Assembly (NCBI RefSeq): GCF_014697075.1
Contig: NZ_JACJRE010000011.1
Location: forward strand, 95,609 to 159,608
Source of the DNA: Tolypothrix sp. FACHB-123
GTDB taxonomy: Bacteria > Cyanobacteriota > Cyanobacteriia > Cyanobacteriales > Nostocaceae
Reading direction: 5' to 3'
DNA: 64,000 nucleotides
In this document: positions 52,438 to 62,396 of the stretch, piece after piece
Layout of the letters: each line of letters begins with the position of its first letter
Position numbering within the stretch: the stretch's first letter is position 1
Notes under the pieces: model-generated
Told to the model about the DNA's origin: nothing
Database searches by the model: none
The model's input: the letters and a program-made list of their open reading frames with translations, nothing else
Position numbers and translations under genes: made by a program

Positions 52438-54492
52438 TTACTTGCTGTTACCGTTACCATTACTATGGCCATTGCCATTACCAGCAATTACCCTTTCGGC
52501 GAGTTTTTCCGGTACTTCTTGCAGATGATCGTATTCCCAATGGAAAGAACCAACACCAAGAGTAAGCGATCGCAATTCAACAATAAAGTCTTGCATCTCG
52601 GCTTGGGGAAGGTAAGCTGAGATATTATCCCAACCTTGCCAATCATTTCTGCCTTCATAGCCTAAAATTTGCCCCCGTTTACCGCTCAGTAGTTGCAGGG
52701 CTTTGGAGGTAAATTCGCTGGGTGTGGTTACTTCTACTTTGAGAATCGGTTCTAAAAGTGTGGGTTGGGCTTGGGGTACTCCCGTTTGCATCGCCAACCG
52801 GGCGGCTTGTTTAAAGGCTTGTTCGGAACTATCAACGTTGTGGTAGGAACCATTGGTTAATGTTACCGCCACATCCACAATTGGGAAGCCTAAAGGCCCG
52901 TGGGCGAGAAATTCCCGTACACCCATTTCTACCCCAGGAATATACTGTCTGGGAACGACACCGCCAACTATGGTTTCCCGGAAGTTAAAGCCTTCACCAC
53001 GGGGTAGGGGCTGAATATCGAGGAAAACATCACCAAATTGCCCGTGTCCGCCGCTTTGGTGCTTGTAGCGTCCGTGAACTGCGGCTACAGGTTTGCGGAT
53101 TGTTTCTTTGTAGGGAACTTGGGGGAGATGGGTTGTCATGGGGAGGTTATATTTGCGCCGCAGTCTATCTAAGGCGACTTGTAGATGAATTTCCCCTTGT
53201 CCCCACAGAATTACTTCGTGGGTATCGCCGTGTTGTTCCCAAGTTAAAGAAGGATCTTCTTCCAACAGTTTAGCGATCGCGCTGCTGAGTTTTACTTCAT
53301 CGTTGCGCTTTTCGGGCGTAATCGCCAGGGCATACACTGGTTCCAACTGCGCAGCTTGGGGTAATTCTACTTTCGACTGGCCTTGTATGGTCAGGATATC
53401 ACCTGTTTTGATGCCTTCTAAACGGCTGATAGCGACAATTTCCCCCGCTAATACTTCATTCACTGACTGCTGTTGCTGTCCCATCAACCGATAAATACCA
53501 CCAGCACGCACACCGTTGAGAACAATACCATCTGTTAATTTACCTTGCCATACACGGACTAGGGAGAGTTTGCCGCCTTGGGGAGTGTAGTAAGTTTTTA
53601 ATACTTGGGCAATTGGTGTATTGCCAACTTTGCTTAAACGGCGTTCTGCTGTAACTTCTGGTTCTGGTGCTTCTCGTACCAAAGCTTCTAATAAAGGTCT
53701 TACACCATAATCTTGTTCCGCCACACCAAAGAATACGGGGACTACTAAATCGGCCCCTAGTTCCATTTTTAAATCTTTGATAATTTCTTCTTGGGGTGGT
53801 TCAATATCTTCTAAAAGTTCTTCCAATAAGTGGTCATCAAAATTTGCTAAAGCTTCGAGCATTTCGGCTCGTGCAGTATGTTCTTCTTCTTTTAAATGTT
53901 CGGGGAAGGGAATCAAATCAGCCGGTGCGCCTGGATGATATTGATATGCTTGTTCTGTGACCATATCAATAAAGCCTGTGAGCTGTTCCCCTTGCATGAT
54001 GGGATATTGATGGGCGACTAGGGGACGGCTGGAAACGGCTTTGAGGGCGTGTAATGTTTCGAGAACATGAATATTTGCCCTGTCCATTTTATTCACAAAG
54101 ACGATGTGGGGAATTTCCCAATCGTCCAGGAATTTAAATAAAGGAGCAAGGGTGTGGACGCGATCGCGGATGGGTTCGCAAACTACAATCGCCGCATCAA
54201 CTCCCATTAAGGCACTATAGGTTTCTTGCGCAAATTCTACACTGCCGGGACAGTCAATAAAGTTAAAGCGCAAGTCGTTGTATTCAGTGCTAGCGGCGCT
54301 AACTTCTACACTCATGTGGCGATCGCGCGCTTCGTTGGCACTATCTCCTACTGTGTTACCATCCTTGACACTGCCTTTTCGGGAAATCGCCCCTGTGACG
54401 AATAACAGACTTTCTAATAAAGTTGTTTTCCCACTTAAATAAGGGCCGACAATTGCAACGTTCCGCGAACCCGATTTTACTTTTTCGTTCAT
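52438..54492 (-). CDS. Divergent elongation factor G paralogue
   Basis: About 684 residues from the ATG at 54492, preceded by GGGAGG (the frame is open 12 codons further). It has the EF-G domain order: G domain, domain II, III, IV (YKHQSGGHGQFGDVFLDIQP) and V, then a Gly/Asn-rich tail (GNGNGHSNGNGNSK). The G1 loop is GPYLSGKTT, G3 is DCPGS, G4 NKMD. The switch I motif RGITI of true EF-G is absent (RHMSVEVSAAS instead). It fits the FusA2/EF-G-like paralogue class of unknown function, not the main translocase. Confidence 0.88.
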   Translation of the reverse strand: MNEKVKSGSRNVAIVGPYLSGKTTLLESLLFVTGAISRKGSVKDGNTVGDSANEARDRHMSVEVSAASTEYNDLRFNFIDCPGSVEFAQETYSALMGVDAAIVVCEPIRDRVHTLAPLFKFLDDWEIPHIVFVNKMDRANIHVLETLHALKAVSSRPLVAHQYPIMQGEQLTGFIDMVTEQAYQYHPGAPADLIPFPEHLKEEEHTARAEMLEALANFDDHLLEELLEDIEPPQEEIIKDLKMELGADLVVPVFFGVAEQDYGVRPLLEALVREAPEPEVTAERRLSKVGNTPIAQVLKTYYTPQGGKLSLVRVWQGKLTDGIVLNGVRAGGIYRLMGQQQQSVNEVLAGEIVAISRLEGIKTGDILTIQGQSKVELPQAAQLEPVYALAITPEKRNDEVKLSSAIAKLLEEDPSLTWEQHGDTHEVILWGQGEIHLQVALDRLRRKYNLPMTTHLPQVPYKETIRKPVAAVHGRYKHQSGGHGQFGDVFLDIQPLPRGEGFNFRETIVGGVVPRQYIPGVEMGVREFLAHGPLGFPIVDVAVTLTNGSYHNVDSSEQAFKQAARLAMQTGVPQAQPTLLEPILKVEVTTPSEFTSKALQLLSGKRGQILGYEGRNDWQGWDNISAYLPQAEMQDFIVELRSLTLGVGSFHWEYDHLQEVPEKLAERVIAGNGNGHSNGNGNSK

Positions 54493-54764
54493 AAAACCTC
54501 CCTTGCGGTAAGTTACCACTAACCGCATTATCCTGTGTATTCAAGGATAGAAATGGTTCTCTAAAGGAGAATCATCTCCTCTTTAATCAGTTATTATCCT
54601 CTCTTTAATCGGTGCAACGAAAAATTGTAGTTTGTTGTAAGATTTAGCTAAAGAAAAGTTAATTAAATCAAACTTTAATAGCAAATGTTTAATTTTTGTT
54701 AATTCAAGCGATTTTTATTCAAAAAAATATGAAGAAAAGTTAACTGAACGTGCAAGTTGAAAGT

Positions 54765-55772
54765 ATGATTGATGAAATGAACTTACTCAGGATTTGGAGT
54801 CAGCAACCGGGGAGGAAGAAAGAAAACTTAATATCTAAAATGCTTGGCTATTTTCCATCGTTGCATAGTTTGCGCCCAACTATAGCGATGATTTTCATCT
54901 TGCTATGGGGTAATATTGTTTATCCTTGTACTAGTTTTGCTATTTCTCCACCTAAAATAATAGCTCAGTCTGGTAATCCGTCGGCGATAGATGTATTAAA
55001 TCAGGGTTTACAAGCCATTCAAGCGGGGAGAGTGCAAGATGCGATCGCTTTATTTAGAAGAGCAACCCAACTCGATCCCCGATTAGCGCCAGCGCACTAT
55101 AATTTAGGGCTAGCATTACGCCAAGCGGGACAATTACAACCAGCGGCGGATGCATTTTATCGAGCAACTCTAGCCGATCCTAAGTTTGCGCCTGCTTTTG
55201 CAAATTTGGGCGGTTCGTTGTTAGAAGGAAATAATTTACAGTTAGCCAATGATTACTTGCAGCGAGCAATCGAACTTGATGGTAAACTCGGTTTTGCTCA
55301 CTATAATATGGGCTTGCTGAGAGTACAGCAGAGAGATTGGGAAAAAGCGATCGCCTCTTTTAAAAAAGCGCTGCAATATAGTCAAAATGCACCGGAGCCT
55401 GCTTATCATTTAGGATTAGTTTATTTACAACAGGGCAAAATTGATCAAGCCAGAGAAGCTTTTCGCCAAGCGATTAAAATTAATCCTAGATATGCAGAAG
55501 CTCACTATAATCTTGGTTCCCTGTGGTTTCAACAAGGTAAATTACCCGAAGCTTTAGAAGCCTTTAGAAAATCTGCGGCTGCTAACTCCAATTATGCCAG
55601 CGCTTATTATGGTGCAGGATTAGTTTTTATGCAATTAAAAAAATATGCAGAAGCCGCACAAGTTTTTCAATATGCGCGAGATTTATTTAGTCAACAAAAT
55701 AATCCTCAATGGGCTAAAAATGCCCAACAATTGTTACAACAAGCACAGAATTTAAATTACCAACCTCGCTGA
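54765..55772 (+). CDS. Exported or membrane-anchored TPR protein
   Basis: About 335 residues. After a hydrophobic segment (TIAMIFILLWGNIVYPCTSFA, about 35-60) come seven TPRs with typical signatures (AHYNLGLALRQAGQ, AEAHYNLGSLWFQQGKL). The start is uncertain: GTG at 54750, ATG at 54765, or an ATG at 54840 that would place the hydrophobic part as a signal peptide. It could act as a periplasmic scaffold. It is divergent from the EF-G-like gene. No partner is obvious. Confidence 0.78.
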   Translation: MIDEMNLLRIWSQQPGRKKENLISKMLGYFPSLHSLRPTIAMIFILLWGNIVYPCTSFAISPPKIIAQSGNPSAIDVLNQGLQAIQAGRVQDAIALFRRATQLDPRLAPAHYNLGLALRQAGQLQPAADAFYRATLADPKFAPAFANLGGSLLEGNNLQLANDYLQRAIELDGKLGFAHYNMGLLRVQQRDWEKAIASFKKALQYSQNAPEPAYHLGLVYLQQGKIDQAREAFRQAIKINPRYAEAHYNLGSLWFQQGKLPEALEAFRKSAAANSNYASAYYGAGLVFMQLKKYAEAAQVFQYARDLFSQQNNPQWAKNAQQLLQQAQNLNYQPR

Positions 55773-55807
55773 GGCGCGAATCCTGAAGATTGAGCAACAA
55801 TAGGGCT

Positions 55808-55911
55808 ATACCAATTCAAAATTAAAAATTAAAAATTCAAAATTAAAAGAATTAGATGCGGTCTGAACTTTTAATTTTGGTATTTTTGGTTAATTTGAGG
55901 GAATTGGTATT
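55808..55911. repeat. AT-rich element bounded by ATACCAATT/AATTGGTAT ends
   Basis: Inverted 9-bp ends enclose about 85 bp of AATTAAAA-type sequence. Possibly another member of the MITE-like family at 26711; no ORF. Confidence 0.5.
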
Positions 55912-55966
55912 GTGGAGTAGACTATCTGGCGTGGTCTAAGCCTAACCCATCGCAATGGTATTGTAA

Positions 55967-56512
55967 ATGCAAAAGCGCGTCAAAAGTCGGTTTTTATTTT
56001 GCGATCGCTGGTTTGATCGTCACGCGATCGTGCGGAACATGGAAGCGTTTCAAGACTTAATTGTCATAGTCTTGTGTTTAGGTTTATTTGCTGTGATGTT
56101 GTTGCAATTGTGGGGCATTTTTATTGCCATTACCCAGCCATTAGATTACAAATTAGTCACAGCAAAAATACTCTTTGTCTTAATTTTGGTAGAACTATTT
56201 CGGCTGTTGATGATTTACCTGCAAGAGCATAGTATTGCTGTTGGTGTAGCAGTCGAAGTTACAATTGTCTCCGTCTTGCGAGAAGTAGTAGTTCACGGGG
56301 CGTTAGAAATTTCCTCAATTCAGACAGCCGCAATTTGTGGTTTATTATTCATTTTGGGCGGCTTACTCATAGTGTGTGCCAAAACACCCCACATGGATTG
56401 CATCAGTGCGAATACAAAATTTTGCCCCATTGCTTATACAGGAACTAGGGACAAGCAAAACCTAGAATTTCACTATTCTCGACAATGTGAGGATAATCAG
56501 CAGCTTTCGTAA
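55967..56512 (+). CDS. PsiE-like inner-membrane protein
   Basis: A 181-residue protein with four transmembrane segments (LIVIVLCLGLFAVMLLQLWGIF; VTAKILFVLILVELFRLLMIYL; VAVEVTIVSVLREVVVHGAL; AAICGLLFILGGLLIV). ILVELFRLLMIYLQEHSI and EVTIVSVLREVVVHG follow the PsiE (phosphate-starvation-inducible) family pattern. The C-terminal 40 residues are unusual and Cys-containing. The ATG at 56039 (MEAFQDLIV) is an alternative start. Function unknown. Confidence 0.72.
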   Translation: MQKRVKSRFLFCDRWFDRHAIVRNMEAFQDLIVIVLCLGLFAVMLLQLWGIFIAITQPLDYKLVTAKILFVLILVELFRLLMIYLQEHSIAVGVAVEVTIVSVLREVVVHGALEISSIQTAAICGLLFILGGLLIVCAKTPHMDCISANTKFCPIAYTGTRDKQNLEFHYSRQCEDNQQLS

Positions 56513-56653
56513 ATGGGCATGGGGCATTGGGCATTGAGAATTTCTCTTTCCTTGCTTGATGCTCAAGTAACCTAGGAGTGCGATTAGGGGTAAAACTGTT
56601 GGCTGATCCCAAAATTCCGCTGTTACCTCTGGGTGCGGCTAATTGTCTAAAAC

Positions 56654-58168
56654 CCAATACGGTTCAGTTAAGACTGAAAGTCGTGTAAATTAAGCATTGT
56701 CCCAAGAATGAAAATGAGCGTGTGGTGCATCTCAAAGATTTCTCATTGGTGTCTCCAGATATACAAAGTGGTAACATACTGAAAGCAATCGAAACAGCGA
56801 TTCCATCTGTTGCCATCGAACAGGCGATAAGCCTACGGCATGGCTTCGCTTACCGCTAATACCAAAACTGAAGAGGAACGCAGGCGATCGCTACCAGCAC
56901 AATTAGTGGTTAGTCTGGTAATAGCAATGAGTCTTTGGTCTAAAGACTCGATGCGTGATGTACTAAAAAACTTGATTGATGGACTAAGTGAGGCATGGAT
57001 TAAGGTTGGTAAATATTGGCGAGTACCTTGTAAGTCAGCCATTACACAAGCCCGACAGCGATTAGGTGCAAGGGTAATGAGCCAATTATTTCATCAATTA
57101 ATAAGACCAATAGCGACACAGGAGACATTAGGAGCGTTTATCAATGGGCTAAGAATTGTCGTCATTGATGGTACGTGTTTCGATGTCCCAGACAGCGATG
57201 AAAATGCAAGAGTTTTTGGTCGCCCTAGTAGTCGTCCAGGTACACAGGCAGCGTTTCCCAAAGTTAGATTAGTCATATTGGTAGAAGCAGGAACGCACAT
57301 AATATTTGATGCTTTAATGTGTCCATATCGTATTGGAGAACGAGTGCGGGCATTGAAATTATTACGCTCTGTACAATCAGGGATGTTGTTGATGTGGGAT
57401 AGGGGATTGCATTCATATGCAATGGTAAAGACAACAGTGTCTAAGGGATGTGACTATTTAGGAAGAATTCCTGCCAATGTGAAATTTCTTGCAGAAGAAC
57501 CTTTAGAAGATGGCTCTTATCTGTCATATATTTATCCATCGGGCAAGCTCAGAAAAAAAGGTTGTCAACCAATATTGCTACGAGTGATTGAATACACAAT
57601 TGAGCATCCAGAAAACCCTAGTGAACAACTTACATATCGCTTAATTACAAGTCTATTAGATATTGAAAAATTCCCCGCAGAGTTATTAGCCAGAGAATAT
57701 CATCAGCGATGGGAAGTCGAAAATACAATTGATGAATTGAAAATACACCTTTTAGGACGAAAAACTCACGTTCGTTCCCAAAAACCACGGGAAGTCGTGC
57801 AAGAAGTATACGGTTGGTTGTTGGGGCATTGGTCAGTCAGGGTATTAATGTTTCAAGCTGCAACCAGTGCTGGGGTTCCACCATTACGCCTGGGTTTTAC
57901 AGGAACATTACGAGTCATCCGTCGTGCCATTCCTAAGTTTCAACGCTTACAACCAGAAGAATTCCCTTTTTTTTCGATTGGCTAACCCTGGAGATTTTAG
58001 ATACGTTATTACCCGAACGAGTTCCACGTAATAACCCCAGAGTTGTCAAAAAACCTGTCTCAAAGTTTCGTTCTAAAAAGCCAAAACACAGAGGTACTGG
58101 ACAACGAGTTGAAGCTCTTAAATTTCATATCACTAATCAGTCTTTCAGCCTTAACTGAACCGTATTGG
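56654..58168. mobile_element. IS4-family insertion sequence with intact ends and 8-bp target duplication
   Basis: Terminal inverted repeats of 27 bp with one mismatch: left from CCAATACGGTTCAGTTAAG (56654), right ending CTTAACTGAACCGTATTGG (58168). The 8-bp direct repeat TCTAAAAC flanks both sides (56646-56653 and 58169-58176). It contains one IS4-type transposase, disrupted as described below. Recent insertion is likely because the target repeat is perfect. Confidence 0.92.
56840..57985 (+). CDS. IS4-family DDE transposase, disrupted by two frameshifts
   Basis: 381 residues. The catalytic Asp residues are in VVIDGTCFD and LLMWDRGLHSY; the Glu is in the Y(2)R(3)E(6)K signature YHQRWEVENTIDELK. 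Upstream, in another frame (from about 56720), HLKDFSLVSPDIQSG... ...IPSVAIEQAI encodes the usual N-terminus; a 25-bp palindromic segment (AAGCCTACGGCATGGCTT) shifts the frame before ANTKTEEE. Downstream a run of eight T (57967-57974) shifts the frame so that the usual C-terminus (WLTLEILDTLLPERVPRN, to 58158) is out of frame. This copy is probably inactive unless slippage restores reading. Confidence 0.85.
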   Translation: MASLTANTKTEEERRRSLPAQLVVSLVIAMSLWSKDSMRDVLKNLIDGLSEAWIKVGKYWRVPCKSAITQARQRLGARVMSQLFHQLIRPIATQETLGAFINGLRIVVIDGTCFDVPDSDENARVFGRPSSRPGTQAAFPKVRLVILVEAGTHIIFDALMCPYRIGERVRALKLLRSVQSGMLLMWDRGLHSYAMVKTTVSKGCDYLGRIPANVKFLAEEPLEDGSYLSYIYPSGKLRKKGCQPILLRVIEYTIEHPENPSEQLTYRLITSLLDIEKFPAELLAREYHQRWEVENTIDELKIHLLGRKTHVRSQKPREVVQEVYGWLLGHWSVRVLMFQAATSAGVPPLRLGFTGTLRVIRRAIPKFQRLQPEEFPFFSIG

Positions 58169-58176
58169 TCTAAAAC

Positions 58177-59198
58177 CCACCTATGTGGACTGAATTCTTT
58201 AGCCCACGCAGGTGGGCTTCGCATTAATAGCCACAGGCTTCTAAGCTGTAGGCGGTATATTGGTTAATACCAATTCAAATAATGTTTGCGACAAATCAAT
58301 ATATTCTACGCTGAAAGATATCCCGCAGATGATAATAGGGCGGTTCATTGAAAGCGACAGGAAACTCCATCCTCTCATGGAAGGACAATCTAAATTCTTC
58401 ACTATACCCAATACTCAAAAACTCCATCCTCTTATGGTTAGAGTTTTTCATATTTTTCTCTTGCCAGAGTCACAAAAGCGGAATTAATTCTTGTCCTTGT
58501 TCGGCAATTTGCTCCACATCTGGAAATTACTTCTGGCAATTACTTAAGTAAAATAACTATAAATTTAGTATAAAAAAATGCAACTTAATTCAATGTTTTT
58601 GCTCATTAAACTCTTATTAAAATGTGTTTAAAAGCAGTTTAGAATCAACTTATAACTGCTTTTAAATGTAACAAATAAGGCGATTTTACTAGCTAAAATC
58701 TTATTTAGAAAAACTGAAAGAGCAAAATATGCTGGTAATATTTTGTACAGATCTTGGCTAAAAAATAAAAATGAGAACATAGAAGGTTCTAGCAATTGGT
58801 GAAGCCAAGTTTTTTTTGCAGCAAATGTGTGTTTTTTTTACAATCTTTTTTGTAAGATTGGGAATAAATGTCTGCTAGGATAGAATGCAAATACGTAAAA
58901 ATAACTATGGTTATAAGTCATAAATTCTTATGAACAAGTAGTTAGCAAATAACCTGATAGAATATCCAAGACTCAAGTCTTAATTAAAAAATAAGGGGTG
59001 AATTAAATCACGTCTAATTTGAAAATCGTAGTTTTCGGAATTTCGATAGTACAGATTTATACTTAGCGGGAAAAAGACAAGATTTGGCGATCGCTACCCT
59101 CTGGGGAGGCTTTGTCTATATCGTTGTTGCTAGCTGCACAGGTTACTGAGTATGAAAATCCAGGTTTCAAAATTGACGAGGTTTAATGAGGTTTAATA
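58177..59198. other. Long AT-rich region between the IS and the polysaccharide operon
   Basis: About 1 kb with no convincing gene. It holds an AGCCCACGCAGGTGGGCT hairpin near 58194, a copy of the MITE-like sequence at 58265-58308, two 19-bp direct copies of AAACTCCATCCTCT(C/T)ATGG (58362 and 58419), and a short open frame at 59015-59149 that could be a remnant of a membrane protein (LAIATLWGGFVYIVV). A strong AT-rich stretch with TTTTTTGCAGC and TTTTTTTTACAA runs lies before the operon. Confidence 0.55.
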
Positions 59199-60476
59199 AT
59201 GAAAATAGCCTTTATAGTTGGAAAATTTCCGCTAATATCAGAAACATTTATTATTAATCAAATTACAGGTGTACTTGACAGGGGGCATGAAGTTGATATT
59301 TACGCTTACCAGCCAAGTAATAGTTCCAAACTAAATCCCAATGTCAAAAAATATCAATTATTAAATCGAACTTTTTACCAACCATTATTACCTCGGAATC
59401 GTTTTTTGCGGTTACTGAAAGCAATTAAATTTATAATTGAAAATATAGATAAAAAACCCTTAGTATTACTGCGATCGCTAAATTTTTTCAAATATGGCAA
59501 ACGAGCAGCTTCCCTGCAATTACTATACTCAGTCATACCATTATTAAAATCTCAACCATATGATATTATCCATTGTCAGTTTGGCACCCTTGCCAAGGAA
59601 GGTATAGTTTGGCGAGATCTGGGAGCTATTCAAGGAAAGTTAATCGCTTCCTTTCGCGGCTATGATATCAGTTCATTTGTGCAGGAATATGGTGAAAATA
59701 TTTATAATGAACTCTTTGCTAAAGGGGATTTTTTCTTAGCGAACTGCAAATTTTTTCAAAAAAAAGCTATTCAATTAGGTTGTGATGCCGATAAAATTGT
59801 TGTGCTTGGTTCGGGAATAGATTGCAACCAGTTTAAGTTTAAATTCAGAGTCCCTCCCCAACCAAATGATAAATTTTACATTCTGACAACTGCTCGTCTC
59901 GTGGGTAAAAAAGGCTTAGAATACAGCATTCGGGCTGTGGCTCAGGTAGCAAAGATTTACCACAATATTGAATACAACATCATTGGTGAAGGACTGTTAA
60001 AAGCAGATTTACAGCAATTAATTCAAGAATTAAATATTGCCGATAAAATCAAGCTTGTAGGCTGTAAAAATCATCCAGAAATTATTGAATTTTTAGAGAA
60101 ATCTCACATTTTTATCGCTCCTAGTGTCACAGCCAGAGATGGAAATCAAGATGCTCCCGTGAACACGTTAAAGGAAGCAATGGCTATGGGTTTACCAGTT
60201 ATTGGTACGCGACATGGCGGGATTCCCGAACTGGTAGAAGATGGAATTTCTGGTTTTCTCGTTCCTGAACGAGATGTAGATGCGATCGCTCTAAAATTAA
60301 CTTACCTGTTAGAGCATCCAGAGATTTGGGCAAAAATGGGTCAAGCAGGCCGTGCTTACGTAGAAAAACACTACGAAATCAATAAACTAAATGATGAACT
60401 AGTAGCAATATATCAACGAGTCAGGAGTAATAATTTACAGATTCCCGAAAAAACCTTAGCTGTCACAGGAATGTAA
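59199..60476 (+). CDS. Family 4 glycosyltransferase
   Basis: A 425-residue GT-B enzyme. N-terminal [23 protein letters not shown]; donor-binding half [37 protein letters not shown], and the E-x7-E type motif [43 protein letters not shown]. It matches exopolysaccharide colanic-acid-type transferases (WcaL-like). First gene of the run, with the family 2 enzyme starting 4 bp after its stop. Confidence 0.88.
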   Translation: MKIAFIVGKFPLISETFIINQITGVLDRGHEVDIYAYQPSNSSKLNPNVKKYQLLNRTFYQPLLPRNRFLRLLKAIKFIIENIDKKPLVLLRSLNFFKYGKRAASLQLLYSVIPLLKSQPYDIIHCQFGTLAKEGIVWRDLGAIQGKLIASFRGYDISSFVQEYGENIYNELFAKGDFFLANCKFFQKKAIQLGCDADKIVVLGSGIDCNQFKFKFRVPPQPNDKFYILTTARLVGKKGLEYSIRAVAQVAKIYHNIEYNIIGEGLLKADLQQLIQELNIADKIKLVGCKNHPEIIEFLEKSHIFIAPSVTARDGNQDAPVNTLKEAMAMGLPVIGTRHGGIPELVEDGISGFLVPERDVDAIALKLTYLLEHPEIWAKMGQAGRAYVEKHYEINKLNDELVAIYQRVRSNNLQIPEKTLAVTGM

Positions 60477-60480
60477 AAAA

Positions 60481-61455
60481 ATGAATTCATCAACCATCGC
60501 AGATTCTCTAGTGACCATTGTAGTTGCGCCACGAGAGCGTTTTAGCTACAGCCGCGAATCTTTAGAAAGTATCTATGAGCATACACAATATCCCTTTAAC
60601 TTAATTTATGTAGATGGGAATTCACCGGCGCATATTCGAGATTATTTAGCAGCGCAAGCACAGCAAAAGCAATTTCAACTAATTCGCCAAGATACCTATT
60701 TATCTCCAAATCGCGCTAGGAATATTGGACTCAAAGAAGTTAAGAGTAAATATGTAGTATTTATCGATAACGATGTAGTTGTTAGCCCCAATTGGCTCAA
60801 ACCATTGGTAGACTGTGCAGAAACCACTCAAGCAACTATAGTTAGTCCCCTTTTGTGTCAAGGTACACCCATACACCAAGAAGTACATTGTGCGGGTGGC
60901 GAAAGTGGGGTGCGCATAGACAATGACAGACGCAGAATTATCGAGAAAATTTACGATCAAGGGCGAAAAGTAGCTGATGTGCTTCCCAAGTTAAACCAGC
61001 AGCAAACTGGCTTAGCAGAGTTTCACTGTATGTTGGTACGCACAGAGATATTTGCGCAGATTGGTTTTTTGGATGAAGCACTGCTTTCTACCAAAGAACA
61101 TGTTGATTTATGCATGTTAGTAGCTAAAGCCGGTGGTACGATTTACCTAGAACCAGCATCTGTAGTAACTTATGTACCAGGCCCGCCACTAGAGTTAACA
61201 GACATACACTACTATATGCTGCGGTGGAGCGATCGCTGGGAGTTAGCCAGTTTAAAACACCTCCGCGAAAAATGGAACCTAAGTGAAGATGAGTATTTTC
61301 AAAGAAAATACAAACGTTTGGGATCGAGAAGACAGATGACAATTATTAGTCCTTTCGCACGCAAATTATCCCTAGGGAACTTTGGCTTTCGAGTCGTTAA
61401 TTACATTCTGCGACGGATAGATAAAGTATTGAATCGTTGGATTACTAGTTGGTAA
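60481..61455 (+). CDS. Family 2 glycosyltransferase
   Basis: A 324-residue GT-A enzyme. Start SLVTIVVAPRERFSYSRESLESI, the YVDGNS segment, the FIDNDVVVSPNWL DxD motif (about residues 95-105) and a rhamnosyltransferase-like body. The C-terminal 70 residues are basic. It follows the GT4 gene by 4 bp and precedes the ABC permease by 66 bp, so it belongs to the same transcript. Sugar unknown. Confidence 0.85.
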   Translation: MNSSTIADSLVTIVVAPRERFSYSRESLESIYEHTQYPFNLIYVDGNSPAHIRDYLAAQAQQKQFQLIRQDTYLSPNRARNIGLKEVKSKYVVFIDNDVVVSPNWLKPLVDCAETTQATIVSPLLCQGTPIHQEVHCAGGESGVRIDNDRRRIIEKIYDQGRKVADVLPKLNQQQTGLAEFHCMLVRTEIFAQIGFLDEALLSTKEHVDLCMLVAKAGGTIYLEPASVVTYVPGPPLELTDIHYYMLRWSDRWELASLKHLREKWNLSEDEYFQRKYKRLGSRRQMTIISPFARKLSLGNFGFRVVNYILRRIDKVLNRWITSW

Positions 61456-61521
61456 AGGGATATTGAACTGTGGCTGAAATGCGATCGCATCCTCAAACCC
61501 AAAGGTAAGAAAAAATCAACC

Positions 61522-62394
61522 ATGAAACAGCATCAGCAATCGAATTCTCAGTTAACAGAAGTCATATACACGCCCGAAAGTCGGTTAAGAAAACCGATAA
61601 AATTGGCTCAACAAATGTGGCGGGATTTATTAGGTTCTCGTGAACTTGCTTGGCGATTGCTGGTACGAGATATTAGCGCCCAATATCGTCAATCTTTTTT
61701 CGGGATAGCTTGGGCTTTTTTACCGCCGATGATTATGGCGTTAGGATTTACTTTAGCCAATGATGCCAAAGTAATTAACATCCAAGCTACCGATTTACCC
61801 TATCCAGCTTATGTCATGTTTAGCACTGCATTATGGCAAACATTTGTCGAAGCTTTAAATAGCCCGATACAAGCTGTAATGGTAGCTAAACCGATGTTAG
61901 CTAGAGTCAACTTTCCGCGAGAAGCCTTGATTTTAGCAAAACTGGGTGAAGTATTTTTTAACTTTGCCATCAAGTTAATTTTAATCGCGGCATTTTTTTT
62001 GTGGTTTCAAATTCCGGTGAATTGGACAGTGATTATTGCTCCCGTAGCACTAATTCATTTAGTCTTACTAGGAACATTTTTAGGAATTTTATTAGCTCCT
62101 TTGGGGATATTATATCAAGATGTATCGAGAGGACTGACTTTAATTACTAGCTTTTGGCTATTTCTCACTCCCGTAGTTTATCCAGTACCCAAGCAGGGAG
62201 TATTTAGCTTTTTAGTCCAGCTAAATCCAGTCACTCCTTTATTAGTAACAACGCGAGAATTAGCCACCACCGGAGTCATATCAGATCCTTATCGTTTTTG
62301 GGTTGTCAGTGCAATTAGCATATTTGGTTTAATTATCACCTGGGTTGTCTTCCGTTTGGCTATGCCTTTTGTAGTAGAAAGAGTCAGTTCTTAA
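61522..62394 (+). CDS. Polysaccharide ABC exporter permease (Wzm-like)
   Basis: A 290-residue ABC-2-type permease with six transmembrane segments (WRLLVRDISAQYRQSFFGIAWAFLPPMIMALGFTLA to IFGLIITWVVFRLAMPFV). The segment LVRDISAQYRQSFFGIAWAFL is the classic Wzm/KpsM/TagG start. It forms the channel for an undecaprenyl- or lipid-linked glycan. The ATPase starts 2 bp after its stop. Confidence 0.92.
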   Translation: MKQHQQSNSQLTEVIYTPESRLRKPIKLAQQMWRDLLGSRELAWRLLVRDISAQYRQSFFGIAWAFLPPMIMALGFTLANDAKVINIQATDLPYPAYVMFSTALWQTFVEALNSPIQAVMVAKPMLARVNFPREALILAKLGEVFFNFAIKLILIAAFFLWFQIPVNWTVIIAPVALIHLVLLGTFLGILLAPLGILYQDVSRGLTLITSFWLFLTPVVYPVPKQGVFSFLVQLNPVTPLLVTTRELATTGVISDPYRFWVVSAISIFGLIITWVVFRLAMPFVVERVSS

Positions 62395-62396
62395 TA

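Noticed and set aside
58362-58437. Two 19-bp copies of AAACTCCATCCTCT(C/T)ATGG 57 bp apart, CRISPR-like spacing
   Set aside because: Only two short imperfect copies, no third unit and no cas genes; the repeat is too short for a CRISPR.
59015-59149. Short open frame ending LAIATLWGGFVYIVVASCTGY before the glycosyltransferase operon
   Set aside because: No start codon or upstream domain; it may be a gene fragment, but evidence is too thin to list as a gene.
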